From Taenia hydatigena (taxonomy: Eukaryota > Platyhelminthes > Cestoda > Cyclophyllidea > Taeniidae): a stretch of DNA of 64,000 nucleotides. The stretch is from the NCBI GenBank assembly GCA_036345935.2, contig JADWOT020001851.1, positions 240,001 to 304,000 of the forward strand, read 5' to 3'. Numbering within the stretch: the first letter of the stretch is position 1; the number at the start of each line of letters is the position of its first letter. Shown here piece after piece: positions 46,131 to 59,763 of the stretch. The position numbers and the translations under genes were made by a program. The notes under the pieces were generated by a model, which saw only the letters and a program-made list of their open reading frames with translations, did not search any database and was not told where the DNA came from.

Positions 46131-47829
46131 GCCAGCCTTGATTTGGTGCTACGAAGCACACGCCACACATACACACTAAGTAACAGCAAAAGTGATTCGG
46201 ATCAGGGTCAGTACAACCGTTTCTTGGATGCCTAAGGGCAACCTGAATGAGGGTATACATCAGGAAACTAACAGGCTTACATAGCCAGATGGGTCGCCCC
46301 ACCATCCAGGTAAACCAATTCGAGAAAGAACGATGGAACCTTTTCTACCTCCCAAGTGATAGCTGCTTCCATGCCCTTTGCTATAAGGTTGCCCGATTCG
46401 CAAGTGCAAATGCTTTCATTAAAAGACTTGGCTTTACTGGAGGGCTTTACACCATCCTAGCCCCACAGGACGGCAATTACTGCGTCCCATCTACAGCAAG
46501 GGCAAGCAATATCCACTAAGCTTGCACCATGAAAACGACGTACACACCGATCTGTACTGAAGACGCTCATATGCTAGGGCAGTTCAGGGTAATCTCTATG
46601 AATGCTTGCAAGATGCTTGAGCTTTGCAGGGTCGATCATTTTATGATGGTGTGACCACATTGATGTACACTACTTTGCTAAAATAAACTATTCTCTCAGC
46701 ATATGGAAGCAGCGCGAAAACATTGAATGCACGTACACAAATGGAAGAGGACAAAGATGAAATCCCAAATCACATTTGACCTCACACGCCGTTCAATGGC
46801 CAGTCTTTCGCACGCAATCATGGATCGACTCGAAGGGACGTTTTTATACACTTTGATGCCCCATTGCCATTATCATTAACCAGAGGTGCAAAAAAAGACA
46901 CCCGCTCCTCCAACATTACTTGCTCTTAACAGGCAGTAAAATCAGGGCCTTGAAACCACGGATTCTGTTGCTGACACAAGTGTACCACGACACCATTGGT
47001 ATGGCTGGTCAGGATAGAAGGCACAAAAGAGTCATTCGGACACTAACGAACCTAAGTAAGTTTGGAAAACGTAGCATTAAACAGGCTTTTTAATGATAAA
47101 ACTTGCAGTATATAGGATTTCATTTAAAAAATTCGTGATCAAATAATGCAGCTCTATTTATGTCCTGTACACTCCTATTATTAGTAGCACCCATTCACCG
47201 CTCCCAAGTAGTTTGTACCCACTTTAAGCTTCAGTTGCCCATTTCAATTCTGTTCACCCACTTATTGGAAAAATTAAACGCAAAATTCACCATTTTGGCT
47301 TTGCATTTTCTAGGCACGTAACCCTATCAAGTTTGTTCGTTTTACTGACCGATGGATCAGGCGATTAATTAAAAATGAATGTGCAGATTGCTTAAGTTTT
47401 GCCTACATTTTTATACCCTCATGAAAAGGAATTGTGCAGAGGGCACCTCTGATACCCAAGTAAAATTTTCGTTTTGATTAAGGCTACCACCACCACCAAC
47501 AACAACAACAAAAGTCAAACCAATTTCGACTTTATAAAAATTAACCCGAAACCATGTAACGAATAGAGCAAGCTGCGTATTTCAAGAAAATTTGTTTTGC
47601 ACAATGGGTCAACTGCAGACAAACGAAAATCTAGTAGTGTATAAAAAAGAAAGGCTACAAATGATGGACGAAATAGGCATATGGTTGCTGACTCGGATCA
47701 GCTCTTCATCCAAACGGACACAAATGACCGCACGAATGAACCGTTGTCTCTCGTTTCCCTCTCCCACAACAGGCTCACTCTACGTGCCTCAGAACTACAC
47801 AAGTAATATTAGGCACGAAAATTGCTACG
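46131..47829. other. No gene supported
   Basis: A plus frame at 46247-46519 (90 codons) has ordinary composition, including FEKERWNLFYLPSDSCFHAL, but no recognised domain and no clear splice sites. A CCA/CAA trinucleotide run lies at 47486-47513. Confidence 0.35.
47486..47513. repeat. Trinucleotide microsatellite, CCA then CAA
   Basis: Four CCA-type units are followed directly by four CAA units and a short A run. No coding frame is evident around it. Confidence 0.8.
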
Positions 47830-49240
47830 CTCGATCGCAGTTGCGTTCAATGTTCACTAAAGTCTTCCTTTTGTTATACACAATGGTCAGACACCTTAGA
47901 CAACGGTTGATAGCGTGGTTGATTGGAGTAAGAACGGATGATAAAGCACCTATCTGGTTAAAACAATGAGGGTGATTGACTGCTAAGCTGCGTGTTGCAT
48001 GAGGAACGACGGCACTATGATTGAACAGTTTAACACAAAATAGTGTCCGCTCATGACAACGCATGCATGAGGTGTTCGATTTGGTCCCTACATTTTGACT
48101 CCTTACCTTTATTTTTCTACTTAAGTGCCGCGAGGACGCCTCTCACCTCTGGATCCCTCACACAACTCTCCTCCTCCTCCTACCTCATCGTCTACCAGCG
48201 CTCTCCTAGTAGTCGATTTGATTAGCTAGAAGGACAAGTTAGTTGGCGAGGATGAGGAGAGCGCGCCTTCACACTCACACACACAAGCACACACACGTTC
48301 CTGCTTGTTTTCGTTGGACGCCAATTAAGGCTACTCCAAATGATCAAAAGCGAGAGTTGACAATGCTGCACACACAAACTTGGGCAAACAAACAGACAGG
48401 CGTGAATACATTGCGGGAACAAAGCAGGCTGTCTAGAGCAAAAGCGAACAATTTTACTCCTTATTGTAAAGTCAGGTAGAGGGGTTCTTTACAGAGAAAA
48501 AAAGGATTGAGACGTGAGATAGGCAGGTAGGGATGCGACTAGTTTGCGACTTTGCTCTCGAAAAGATAAGTGAAGGAGAAGTGGAAGCAGGATACGGAAT
48601 CGAGGCGAAGTGGTGTGGGACAAGCTAAAGTGACAGAACGAAAAATGGAAATAAAGAGTCGATGGTAATCCAAGCAAAGCTATGCTAAAACAAGAATCGG
48701 TTCCATGTAAAGCTTGAGTAAGTCAGATCCAGTCTAATCTGTGCTAGTTTGATCTGGATTATGAATCTGTGCATTATTTAACCATGTCACAATTGAGATT
48801 GAGACTAATGAGGAGGTGAAAAGGAACCTACAAAGAGGGTGCTGGCAAATGATGAGGTAGAAGGACAAGGTGAGAGAAGAATAGAGGACACAGAGGTGCG
48901 TGACGTTCACATGGCAGCAAAGGAGAAAAATACGGGTAAGGAGCTAAAATGGTGGGCGTACTGGCTTCCTCTTTCGGATGGGTTTGACATAATACAAAAC
49001 GCAATGCGTTTAAGCTTGTAGAGCGTAGTAGGCGACAAAGAAGACACTCACCGAAGATGTGTTGGAGTGCGACATGAGAAATGGGACGAAAACAAGAAAG
49101 CTCTTCTCCATCTATTTTGAAGACGTCATCGGACCCACTTCTAGTCTGCGTACCTCGATCCCTAATGTCTGCAAGAAAGAAAGAGACGACCACTTGGCAT
49201 AGACTTGCGTCAAGTTGATTTGACGGGCCGAATGTCAAAT
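47830..49240 (+). repeat. Dispersed repeat module b, copy 3
   Basis: Matches 6430-7861 from GTTGCGTTCAATGTTCAC near 47841 through GAGTAAGAACGGATGAT at 47927, the CA-rich run near 48272, CAAACAGACAGGCGTG near 48388, GTCTAGAGC near 48430, and TGCGTACCTCGATCCCTAAT near 49147. No gene is called in it; the longest minus frame (48828-49238) is Leu/Ser/Pro-rich. Confidence 0.75.
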
Positions 49241-49892
49241 CTACTTTGCATCAATCTGTACCTGGGAAATGATACGGCAAGTAAAAGTAGTCTTAGATAC
49301 ACCAAAATTGCACATTTCTTGTGCATTCAAAAGTGGTTTTTGCAAAGTGTAGGCGTACAACAGGTCGAAACATATAGAGGAGCGGTATAATATTTCCACC
49401 AACAGCAGTTCAACAAACATGGAGATCATAATATGTGTGCTAGGCACTGCACCATGCAGTGTCCCTTTAATTTGGCAACTCTTTCCTTAAAATAAACAAA
49501 GCATGCACTTTGAATCAAATAATGCTTTTATCTATTTCTTGACCTGCTTGTTTGTTTGAAATCATGCTGCATTCAATATTATTATGACACGGTCTATGAG
49601 CGTCATTAATTTATTTATAGGCTGTTGTCGCAAACAATTTGCCATTTATGCAACTTATCGCGTGAGAGAGACAGGAGATTCAGGAAAAACGGAAGCATTA
49701 TACAAGGCCAGGCTCCTTCCATAACTTTACTATGTTCCCTAAGCAAATGAGCTCTTGTTAATAAAATTAGCCTAAGGGGAATATTGTGGAAGCGTGCAGC
49801 AGGTATCTGCTCGGTAGCAACACCACAATTTGTTAGGATGGGTCGGATTCGGCTCATCGGCTACGAGAAGTCAACAAGGGGCTAAAGAAGGA
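49241..49892. other. Spacer between two repeat copies
   Basis: No gene supported. A minus frame at 49615-49857 lacks splice context. The stretch separates module b from the 5' truncated module c. Confidence 0.4.
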
Positions 49893-52800
49893 GCCCTTGT
49901 GTGTAGTTTGACTGACTATTGCAAGCGGCTCCACTGCTTGCGAAGTCTTGTAGGTGAGTGGTGGGTCGGTGCTCAGCGGTTTTATTGTCTGATAGGTAAA
50001 CTCTTCTTCTTTGCCACCTTCCCTCCCCGCATTGCTCACGACTAGTTGTTGAAAGAAGTAAAAGTTGGTTTGACAATGGTAAGGAGAAGGATGCTCTTCT
50101 TTCTTCCAAGTCACCTTTAGGAACTTGCTCACGACTCTTTTATTAACGCTTTTTTTGCAACGTCTTCTTATGAAACAACACCACTGTCATATCGATTATG
50201 CGGGGTAGTGCTTTTATTAACAAATGAATGCAAACGGATGCCTCTTCTCTGCTTCTCCTACTCCACGGCCTCTTTGTGCGATCTCCTCCGTTTGTGTGCA
50301 GCCTCCTACCCCAGCCAATGTCCGATCAAATAATTGCCTCGACGTGCAACTCCTACTGAGCGTCGAGCAGTAGCAATAATATTCCGCCTTCAAAACATTA
50401 AAGCAGTAGAGACTGTCAGTAGGTAGACACCGCATTGGACAAGAGAGTTGCAACGGCAATCCTCCTCCTTCTCCTCCATCTGAACCCTTGTTGGTGGCAC
50501 AGTAACGAAGCATGCAAACTACTTCGTGACACAGTAGTTGCCGCTGCCAGGAACATTCTGTTTAGAATGCACACCGTTTGTAAATTGGAGCCTTACCTTC
50601 TTGTAGTGGGGGTTGTGCTGACGGTAGTTTGAGTAGGTATGCATGCATGTATACATTTTTATCCCACTCATCTTGAATATAAAAGGGGACGAAATAACAC
50701 AGAATAGGAAGCAGTGCCTCTTTGACGACGTGGGAAGGGGTGCGGCTCACGTGGTGACGCAGTGTGTTGAAAAGGTAGCACCACCGCATTCGCTATGATG
50801 GTGAGGGAAGAGGATATCGCAACTCGCACACCACGCTACGCCTAAAACGATGTTTTCTAAGGCAATTTCACGAATTTCCCTCCGTGCAATATTTCCCAGT
50901 TAGCGAGCTCTGCACGGTCAGTGGCAACTTATCCCGCTTCAACTCTTGGGCTTAATAAAGATGTGCACCCTACCTCCGTCTTTCTCCCCACAGGTCTTCA
51001 CTTCCACTTCCAAAGATGAAGCCACTGAGGAAACGATGCGGGTACCAATTCCTGCTGACTGGAAGCATACCTACTCATTCCCATCTTCCTCCTCTTTCTT
51101 TTCTTTCTATTCCTTTATCTCTTCTTCTAGTGTAGTTTACAGTCACTTGGTTCGGTAGCAGTTTCCAACACCCCTAGCTAGATGTGCCAACATTTAGGAA
51201 CGCCGTACTGTGCAAGAAGCATGGTCTAATTTCAGCCTTTTATATGCACACAAGTAACGCAATAACCTAAAGTATACGCATACACGCAATTTAAGAGTGG
51301 CGAGGCTATAATCCTAGCTCCCCTCAACCGCAAATACTTTTCAAACTTCACCGCACAAGTATCGACTTCGCGATGGCAATGGCTGCAGTGACTCGAGGTT
51401 CCCTCGAAGGCAAATGAAGGCAGAATACTAGGGTAGAATATGTATATATTCAACGAGAAGAGGAAAATAAGCTGCTGACATGGTCCTGAGGCCAGCTTAT
51501 GCAGCTAGGGCAATATGGCCACCTCCGTGACATTGACCGATAACGGTGGTTCAAACAACCAAAGTACTACAATAAAACTTAAAATCAAACCAAATAACGT
51601 GCTGTGATACCTGACCAGGTTAATTTGTGAAGCTGAACTAAGTATTGCATTACCCATGTGCGCGATTTCGACTTACCAAGGCAAAATGTTTGTAGACATT
51701 TTGTTCAAGTAATGCGTCTATTGTCTCTTTAAGATATCGCCTGCACATTTGAGGTGAACTGGAACCCAGTCCAGCAGGGGTCCACCATAAGTTTACTTGC
51801 CTTCTGCAATATTTTTAACACACTCCTAAGTGTTAACTAGTGCGTTACTTGGCTTTTCAACTGACCTCTAACCCAATTTGAGGACTTTATTATTGCGTCA
51901 TTATGTGCGGTCGACTTCCAAGACAGGTTTTCGATGCAATCCATGTCTAGATCCACGCTTATACCTTTTATAAATGAAAAGAAATGTTTCTCTTTAATGC
52001 TCTTCGCTGCTCTACATGAATGGTTTTAGGATTTTGAATTTTTGTGTTTCCCATTCGCTTAAATTTGCCCTTCAATCATGCTACTATTTGATGAACTAGT
52101 CCAATTCTTTCGTGAATTCGACACCGCATGTGTATCATGTTTTACTAGTGTGTCCTTATTTGTCACGGGTTATACATACAACTTTATTTTTCCATTGCAA
52201 AGGCCATGCTGATCATTTGCATATGTACCATGACTCAAGTCCGCCAGACAATGTAGGTCGCAGTTAAAATTATGCAAAAGCCGTCAAGAAATTAAAGCTG
52301 TACTAAATCACAAACAAATCTACGTTGCCCTAGGCCTTATAAATCAACTTGGAAGCAAACACCAAGCTTGACGATCGTCAGAACAAAAGCTAAACCACCA
52401 TTTAAATTACAAGAATATTAGTTAAGAACTCTTGTAATCTAATTTTAGCACGTTTTAAATCTAGAATTTGCTGCTAGTTTCGTCACTTACGTTTGCAAAG
52501 AAATTCATTTTGATTACATTGTTACTTTGTAAATCTATCACTTAAAACAAAAGATAGGAAATTCAAACAGTTTTTTGCCTGTATAAATGCACAAAATCAG
52601 ATGCCGATTTGTTTTATCGAACAGCACTAAAATGGTCAACTAGATTTGTGCGCGAAGTATGTGAGCGGTGTTTGTTTTGGTGGTCATTATTTTCGGTTAA
52701 TGGGACTTAATTCGCTCTAACGAGCTGGAAGTCGGTAAGTATTTGGCAATTTTTACTAGTTTTAGTTTGGTATGTGTTATTAGGTCCCTTTCATGACGAT

Positions 52801-52990
52801 TGGCTTCCTTTGTACGCCTACCTGCTAGAGGAAACTCGAGTGCTTCATAATGGGGATGTTAAGCCGTTTTTGTTTTCCAGCTGCAAATTCCACCGACGTC
52901 CATTATTCGCCGTGCAGTACTTTAAGTAACAAACAACATTGTTTTGGCAATTTATCAACCTGTTTGCTTTTAATGACTGTGGATTTTGAT
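49893..52990 (+). repeat. Large dispersed repeat, module c, copy 3, 5' truncated
   Basis: Begins abruptly inside the sequence that in copies 1 and 2 reads GTGTGTAGTT...AGCGGTCACACTGCTT (near 28600 and 43100). It then follows copy 2 through the 50335-50650 block, AATAAAGATGTGCA near 50954, AACCCAGTCCAGCAGG near 51762, TAGATTTGTGCGCGAAGTAT near 52640 and GATTGGCTTCCTTTGTACGC near 52798. A 5' truncation with a retained 3' part is common for retroposed elements, but no poly(A) end or coding region was found. Confidence 0.75.
51385..51575 (+). repeat. Short interspersed element, copy 5
   Basis: The fullest forward copy: GTTCCCTCGAAGGCAAATGA, AGGCAGAATACTAGGGTAGA, ATATGTATATATTCAACGAG, GGCCAGCTTATGCAGCTAGG, GCAATATGGCCACCTCCGTG, and then CAAACAACCAAAGTACTACA. 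It is inserted in the large repeat copy 3. Confidence 0.62.
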
Positions 52991-53720
52991 TAATGAGTCG
53001 TAATTTTGTTAAGGTGTGTTTTAACTTTGCTAAATGCTTGGCGCATACTCATTTTTTTCGCTAGAGAGTATTCATTATATGCCTTATTGTCCATAACTTT
53101 GAACCGTGCATTTGTTAGGTCGGATATTGACGTCGCCGTCAAAAATTTATGCTTTGCGAAGAATGGAGGTGCCATGAGGGTGCAGTGGATAAGAATCTCG
53201 ACTTTGATGTAGCTTTCCAAGTGAGCGACAGCTTCCTCAGGTAAGATCGAATTGCAAATACTGTTGCTGTCTTTTCTATGCAGCAGTGGATTCGGTCTGC
53301 GTCCTTATTTTGGATTGAAACATGCTTGCATCACATTTTTGTGCGGTACAAGATGCGTTAATTTTAGTTTCTTAGTTGTTATTACGTCCTCTGAATGTTG
53401 ATTGCCTTCTTTCATACGCCTACGTGCTAGTGTAAACGCAAGGGTCACGTGATGTGACTGTTGGGGCGTCCACTCTTTTCTTTGCAATACTGTAAGCGAG
53501 AATTTGGGATTGTTATGGCAGCTTGTAATGGGCTCGTTCTTTAGTGACGATGGATTTGGCTTAGTGAGACAATTTTGTTGAGAAGTGTTTCAGCTTCATT
53601 GAGTACTTGGTGCTAATGGGCATTCGTTATACCTGTATACCCTTCAATCCATTCCCTTTATCCGCTTACATACTAGATAGACGTTGAAGAGGTAGATGCA
53701 GATCCTGTCAAGACTTCTTC
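52991..53720 (+). repeat. Degenerate sub-repeats at the end of module c
   Basis: The block seen at 52785-52860 (GATTGGCTTCCTTTGTACGC, then TACCTGCTAG) recurs more diverged at 53398-53450 (GATTGCCTTCTTTCATACGC, CTACGTGCTAG) and faintly near 53650-53680. The block TTTTAACTTTGC...GCATAC at 53018 resembles TTTCAGCTTCATTGAG at 53588. This suggests about 600-bp tandem units, heavily diverged. Confidence 0.4.
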
Positions 53721-56700
53721 TTTTGCCAAGAATAGCGACATTATCTGTCCGCATTGAGTGTGATTCCCGCCTTCGCTATCACTTTACACGTTCCTCGGGT
53801 AGGATTGGATTGCTGCTAGTGATTTTTTGCCGCCGATTTGTATAGCTATAGATTCGACGTGCCTTCTCATTTAGGGTAGATCCTTTTACACTTCATGTGA
53901 GGTAGAAGGTGCGTTATTGTCATTGCTATGGATCCGTGTTGGCGGATCACACATACATATATGGAAGGCGCAAGACACTTGGGGACTTCACTGCCCATTG
54001 ACTTGGAGGTCAGGGTTATTTCTGTGCTGGTGTAGTCTTTGCGAAACGTGCTATGTGGAGGGCGTCGGTGATAATTTAATGGTGGGCTCAGCTTTGACGG
54101 CATGAGTTGGTGTCTGGGCGAGGTGGCCGCAGCAGAAGCGGAGGAAGGAGTGACTAGTGGGAAGTATTTGCATCACTACGCAGATTGTACTTTGCAGCAG
54201 TCTTAAATGTTTGCCTGTTAAGGTGTTTTCTCCTATCATTAGTTATGTTCGGAGACGTTAGCTTTGCAGCGTATTGGACATTCACGCATCGGCTCTTCCA
54301 TTGTTTGCTTTTTTCCCTTTCGGATGCTACAGAATTACTGTGGTGAGGTAACATTTGATGAAGTTATTGGCGGAGGCGTCCTCGTGTTGGTTGTGCGATG
54401 TGGATGTCGGGATGGACGATAGCGGTGTGTGTTGGATGGCATAGCGGTAGGTGTGAGAAGGGTGAGAAGGGCGTAGGCGCATGCTCAATAGACTAACTGG
54501 AGTGTAACACTGATGGGCTGGGTGTGGAGGGGCGGGTTTATTTTTCATGTCGATGATTTGCGCTAATGATTGTGTTAACACCGAAAAGATGGAGAGGGCG
54601 AGAAGGAGAGGTGTTCCAGAGCTTTTTACAAACGCACCTAGGTGCCCTTTTTTTCGTGAATTTGTGTGTGTGTGTGTGCGTTTCTTACTGTCTGCTAGTT
54701 GTTTTGTCGCAAGTAAATCTACGCGTATTGATATTGTCAAGATCGTCTAGGGCTCGTTTTTAGTTCCGTAAACGTGTATGTATAGGGATCCCTTTTTGTT
54801 AATGAGGTTCTAGGGAGAAAATTTGACGTGTTTTGGTTGGTTGTTGAATGGCAACGCTTTTTCGCGTTCGTTCTCTGCGCTGAACAATGGAGTAGAAGGG
54901 ATTGATTGAAGTAGGTAGGTAGGTGGGGTGTTATTTGAATAAGGAGGGAATGATGTTCTGGTGGTGAATGAGGCCCCACCTGGTTGGGGGGAAGGCGAGG
55001 AGGAGAACTTACCAAGCACGTGGCTTTATATGGTGCTAAAGTGGTCGCAGGTCCAAAGTACGACGAAAGGGAATTTACACTTCCTCTGGCGCATTATTGT
55101 GTGGTAGGCACGGGGACTTGAGTGAGTGGCACTAGGCGTCAATTTTGAGTGCAAAACTTGTAAATGCAGTATTTATGTGCTGTAATAGTCGATCTCTGAC
55201 CAGCATTGGCTGCCTCGCCGCCATTTTTCGCATCGCTGACTACGTGACGCTTCTCAACGTCGTCGTCAATTACGGACTCATCAGGCTGCCTGTCAACAAT
55301 GACGTGCATCGTTGTCGAGGGTGGTAATGGCGGCATGGGGGAATGTGGGCGTAGAAGCCGATCCATGGGAAGCCTCTGGGACTACACCAAGGGCCCTTGA
55401 ACTCGTCGTTGTCGACGGTGACAGCTGAGGTGTCGAAGCAAATATTAGAGGTGTGATGAATGCGACTGAGAGCTCCTTTGCCCCTCAGTGTGGACTACTT
55501 CTTCACACAGGTCATAAGCAGGCAGGCAACGCGGCAGTGTGCTTGGAGGAGGGCCTCAACATCATGGAAGAATGGGTGCGGCGTGTGTGGCTGCGTGAAC
55601 GCCAAGCAGGCGGGCGAGCGGGCGAGAGTGAAGGGAGAGGAGAACGGTACCTTGGTAAGTACTCCCCCATGGGCAGTGTATGTTGTACAAGTTGAGTGAG
55701 ATCCTATCATAGGCTTAAAATTACACCACTTTTGCTTGTTCTGTTTGTTTATTTTTTCAACCCAAGGTAGTGGTAAGATTTTGAGTTTTTTAGCAGTAAT
55801 AACAACAGCGGTATGGCGTGAGGCGAAGCTGATTTGAGGCTATATTATTAGGAGCTTTCATACGATGCATTGGTTCTTCACGACGTCCATATATGTGAGC
55901 GTTGAGCGGGGTGACTTATTGCTGGGGTGTGGTTGTTAATTTTCAGAGGGAGGAGGAGGATGAGGAAGCGAAGATGCTCCACGATTTGATGTCGTACTTG
56001 CTTCCGCCCACTGTAGCATTCATAGTTCACACTATATGGAAACGTTCTAACACCTACCAATTGTTTTGTCCACACCACACTGCTAGGTTTATAGCCATCA
56101 ATCGCTTAATATTGCATCTGTGACTGCAAAGTTGCACCACTGATGAGATGCGAAAATGAATTTTGAACTTTAATGACTGGAAGAAAGACATTCGATAAGG
56201 ACAGTAGCAAAGACGGGGCCGGTAAGACGAAGGATTTGTGCAATGCTTTATTGTTGAAATGGGACAACCGCATGCCTAGTGATGAAAGCTTTATCGAAAG
56301 CCCCCAGAGGAGAAAGGGGAGATAGTGACCCGAGCAACCCAACTTCGCAATAAAGTCCGTTAGCTCTGACCCATCTGTCCAGAGGATTTTGAGGCAGAAG
56401 ACGAGGAGACAAACGGGAAGCGTGCTACATCTCTATCCATTGTGTAATAATTATGTCGACAGAGGCCACCGTTTCACTACCCACAAGGACTGTATCGATG
56501 CTGTCACCTACGTTAATAAGTTTATAACAAAATAATCAGCCTGCTTGAGGATAGCGATTCGATTCTCACATGTGATGCATAATGTTATGATATCCTTTTC
56601 CAGAATAAATGCAGCTTTCTATAATAGGATGCAATTTTTGTAGATGTATATCAATTGTCAACTAATCAATTTTCGAGGATGAACTGTATTTTGTTTGCAT

Positions 56701-56985
56701 ACACTCGCAAAGATAAATTTTAGCAGTTGTTTGAAGGCCAAGCTTGATGGTGTGCTTTATGTATTTTCAAAAATTCTTGAGATTGAAGGTATTTGCTCGA
56801 CAGTGGTCCCTCAAGTTTGGCAGTTTCAATGTCATCGGTCGTGTTTGGTATGTTGTCTTACGATGTGGTGGGCACGTTGCGTGTTTTAATTGCGGCACTA
56901 TTTTGACCGGATAAGCTTTATTAGTTCAAGAAGGAAAGAAACTGTTTCATTGTAGGCTTCACGTGAGGTCAATGATGGTCCGAGC
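53721..56985. other. No gene supported; G/T-rich low complexity
   Basis: It contains a GT run near 54664-54678 and a GTAG tetranucleotide run near 54911. Pairs of overlapping frames on opposite strands (54547-55019) come from this composition. The frame at 55453-55695 overlaps others and is not supported. Confidence 0.4.
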
Positions 56986-59121
56986 CTTAAGGGTGACAAG
57001 AATGCATTTGTCTATGATGGTGCATCAAATGTGCTGCAGGGGATTGCTGGAAAAATGCCGAATTTGAAGTTAGATTTCTTCGTTGCTCTCTATTCCTGTC
57101 TAGAAGTTGGTGTGATCTGTGCTGCGTCTCAACGGATTCGTCGTATATTCTCTTTTGAAGTCGATTCACAAATGCAATGTGACGGCTGCATTTTCCAAAT
57201 TGATGCGATAACCATACCGGTCGAATTTGTCGTGTTGATTGGACGCAGATATGGCTGCAGTGCCCTACGAAAGGGTACTTGAATATTTTCTTCTCCACTA
57301 TAACTTCAGTAGACGCGATCCGAACAAGCCTAGACCAACGTCGCACAGCGTATCAATCCGCCGCCTTGATTGGCATTGTTTCTTTAAGTCTCAGTTTGTT
57401 CCTGCAGATTCGAGGATGCTCCTCGAATGAAGTATTTGGTAACGCAGGTGATAGGTGGATGCAACCATCGAATTTTACGGCACAGAATGGGGACGACTGA
57501 ACAAAAGAAGCTGCACATCAGCTGTGTTTCCTCCAAGTCTGCAAAGGACAGGTATTTTTTTGAGGCTGTGTCACCGTCGAAAGGCGTTTTTACGACCAGC
57601 GTTCGCTGATGATATTTTGTTGAAACTGTTGGAGGACTGCGAAGTAGGGTGCAAGTGGTGCCGCGTCGTGACTCCTGCGCTGTGGAGTGGTAGGCGAAAG
57701 GGCCATGTAAACGAGTGATGGCTATGGATGCATGGAGGAAGTGACTCGCCGATTGATAGGTACGCATAAATGCACGTTTATTTATATTTGTAACGTCTCT
57801 GTTTATGCATGCTATTTGCTTTTTATGCACTTTGATGAGGTGTGACGCCTTACTGCGAGGTGTAGTTCTTTACATCGGCCAGAGTCACTGTGTGTTCTAC
57901 GGGAATCCAACACTGGTTTAGGTGTAACTATCTCTTTCCCATTTTCTACTTGTTCCACTTGTTAGTTGTCATCATTTGTTTGGGTGTCTTTAACTCAGCG
58001 GAGTGGTATGCTTTAATTGTTAACAGTTCTAACTTTTGTGCTCATTGACATCTGGTAGTGCCGTTAGCTGCATTTATCCATTTCGCGCATCTTGTTATCG
58101 CTTTTCGCTTAGAATAGTAGATGGCGTACGTTCGCCCGTTGATCTTATTCTAACCTAACCGTGAAAGGTCGCGCGTTCAGCTGGTTTGAATAAATATGCA
58201 TATACTTTTTGATAATTTTGATTGGAACAAGTTGTTAGTGTTCATTACAAAGCATGTTAAATTCCTGGTCACTATTATTGAGTGTACTGGATGATGGTGA
58301 GTGGAATACGGCAATTTGCTTCATAGCAAATTAGTGTTTCTGCCAAAGTCGGAACAGTAAAGTGGGCACTACGTGCAGTTGCATGAAGTGAGTAGATTCC
58401 AATCTACTTGCGGTTAGAAAGCTTGCTGCTGCTTTACTTCTTCTCATTGCCTTGCGAGTTTAAGGACGACCATCTCGTAATTTAATGTCCATTTTTACGT
58501 GCGCTAAAATTTTACTGAATATCAAGCAATTTCGTCGTTTCCTTCTGCTGATGTTATTTGCAATTAAGAAAGGCAGGAAATAGGACACGAGTTTGACCGT
58601 TTAGTGTTCCTCGTGTAAACCACGGAACGGTGCACATTTATCATTGTCAAAAGAGGCATCCCGAGGTGCCTGCATCCGAAGTACTTATAGATGCCATAGT
58701 TATTAGAAGCGTATTTTCACGGTAATGACCTGGAAGGTAACCCACTGATTACCTCAGATTGTTCACTCCTGTTGTAGCAGTGTACTAGGTCCGGTGTGGT
58801 CTTCGCCACCCTTGTCTTAGTCGTGGTAGTAAGCAGCTTTGGTTTTTAGCTGTTTTTCCCTGGAGGCAGATAGTTGGCTGACGGGTCGCGGACAGGCAAA
58901 ATTGGAGGTTTGGCGTCTCCCTCAGGTTAGCCAGATTGGTATCCTTGACGGCCAATAGTTGGTGGACGTCTCCCAAGACACAGGCAAATGTGGATCGGCA
59001 AGCTTTAGGCTTCGTCTTTTTGGTTACTCACGCTCTTTTCACTTATCTGTTAATGGGATTATTTGGTCGGTGAAGGTTTGGGTAGATAGACAGGCGAAGG
59101 TGAGGCGATCTACTTAATTCG
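56986..59121. other. Uncertain frames; no gene called
   Basis: Overlapping open frames on both strands between 56987 and 57830 (up to 148 codons on the minus strand) may reflect an old coding region. I could not choose a frame or find paired splice sites, and no domain was recognised. From 57831 to 59121 nothing is seen. Confidence 0.3.
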
Positions 59122-59763
59122 TTGTCCATGGACATATCCTTCAAGTTATCTTCACTAGCTTTACTTCAGGGGTGTGAGGTGTGGCGTTGGAACGTTCATA
59201 CATTCCTGCCTGATGTGAGTGGTCGTGCCGCCTCATGTGCATTAGAACATTTGACTGTCGGAGGTGCTAAAATTAACACCTCTCTGCCGCCCTCACGACG
59301 CATTTTTCTGGGTGCATTGTTTCATCTTGATTGCTTTATTGCTGCTAAGAATGCTTGGGATGGAAGTTGCTCACAGTGGAAAGGAATGGGATGCTTTGCC
59401 GTGTCAGCTGTCTTATTTACGTACGGTACTTGTTCCATTGTTTTAAGCACACGCGCACACATGGCAGGTCTATTGTACATACATACTTTGTACATTGCGT
59501 CTGTCGCACGAGTGCTTTTTTTAGCGGTGCGCCGCCTTTTTCCGTGGTATGTGTATGGCAGTGATGAGAACCTGGATGGGACAGTCGTCGCAAGTAGCGT
59601 CTTGTCCCCGCCTTTCCTTCTGACCATGGTATCCTTTTCCCCCATCACACCTATAACGAGTGTTGTGTCGAGACGATTACTTTGCGAATTATTTTATTAT
59701 TTATTTGCATTGCTGCCCCTTTTTATTCACTTGTTCGGTCATTTTGTAGAGATGTGGAGGTAG
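59122..59763 (+). CDS. Longest plus-strand ORF, 213 codons, unassigned
   Basis: This is the longest uninterrupted plus frame outside recognised elements. The second half is hydrophobic (ALFHLDCFIAAKNA; LLYIHTLYIASVARVLFLAV; LFYYLFALLPLFIHLFGHFV), suggesting three membrane segments if translated. Against it: the sequence is T-rich, which yields Phe/Leu/Val codons by chance, the reverse strand is also open for 108 codons, and no family, promoter or splice site is recognised. A real small membrane protein cannot be excluded. Confidence 0.22.
   Translation: MSMDISFKLSSLALLQGCEVWRWNVHTFLPDVSGRAASCALEHLTVGGAKINTSLPPSRRIFLGALFHLDCFIAAKNAWDGSCSQWKGMGCFAVSAVLFTYGTCSIVLSTRAHMAGLLYIHTLYIASVARVLFLAVRRLFPWYVYGSDENLDGTVVASSVLSPPFLLTMVSFSPITPITSVVSRRLLCELFYYLFALLPLFIHLFGHFVEMWR

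Noticed and set aside
54547..54763. Two overlapping plus frames with a Cys/Val-rich run.
   Set aside because: The run is the translation of a GT microsatellite.
57384..57830. A 148-codon minus frame, the longest minus-strand frame apart from the kinase.
   Set aside because: It overlaps three open plus frames, has no recognised motif and no splice support; left as uncertain.
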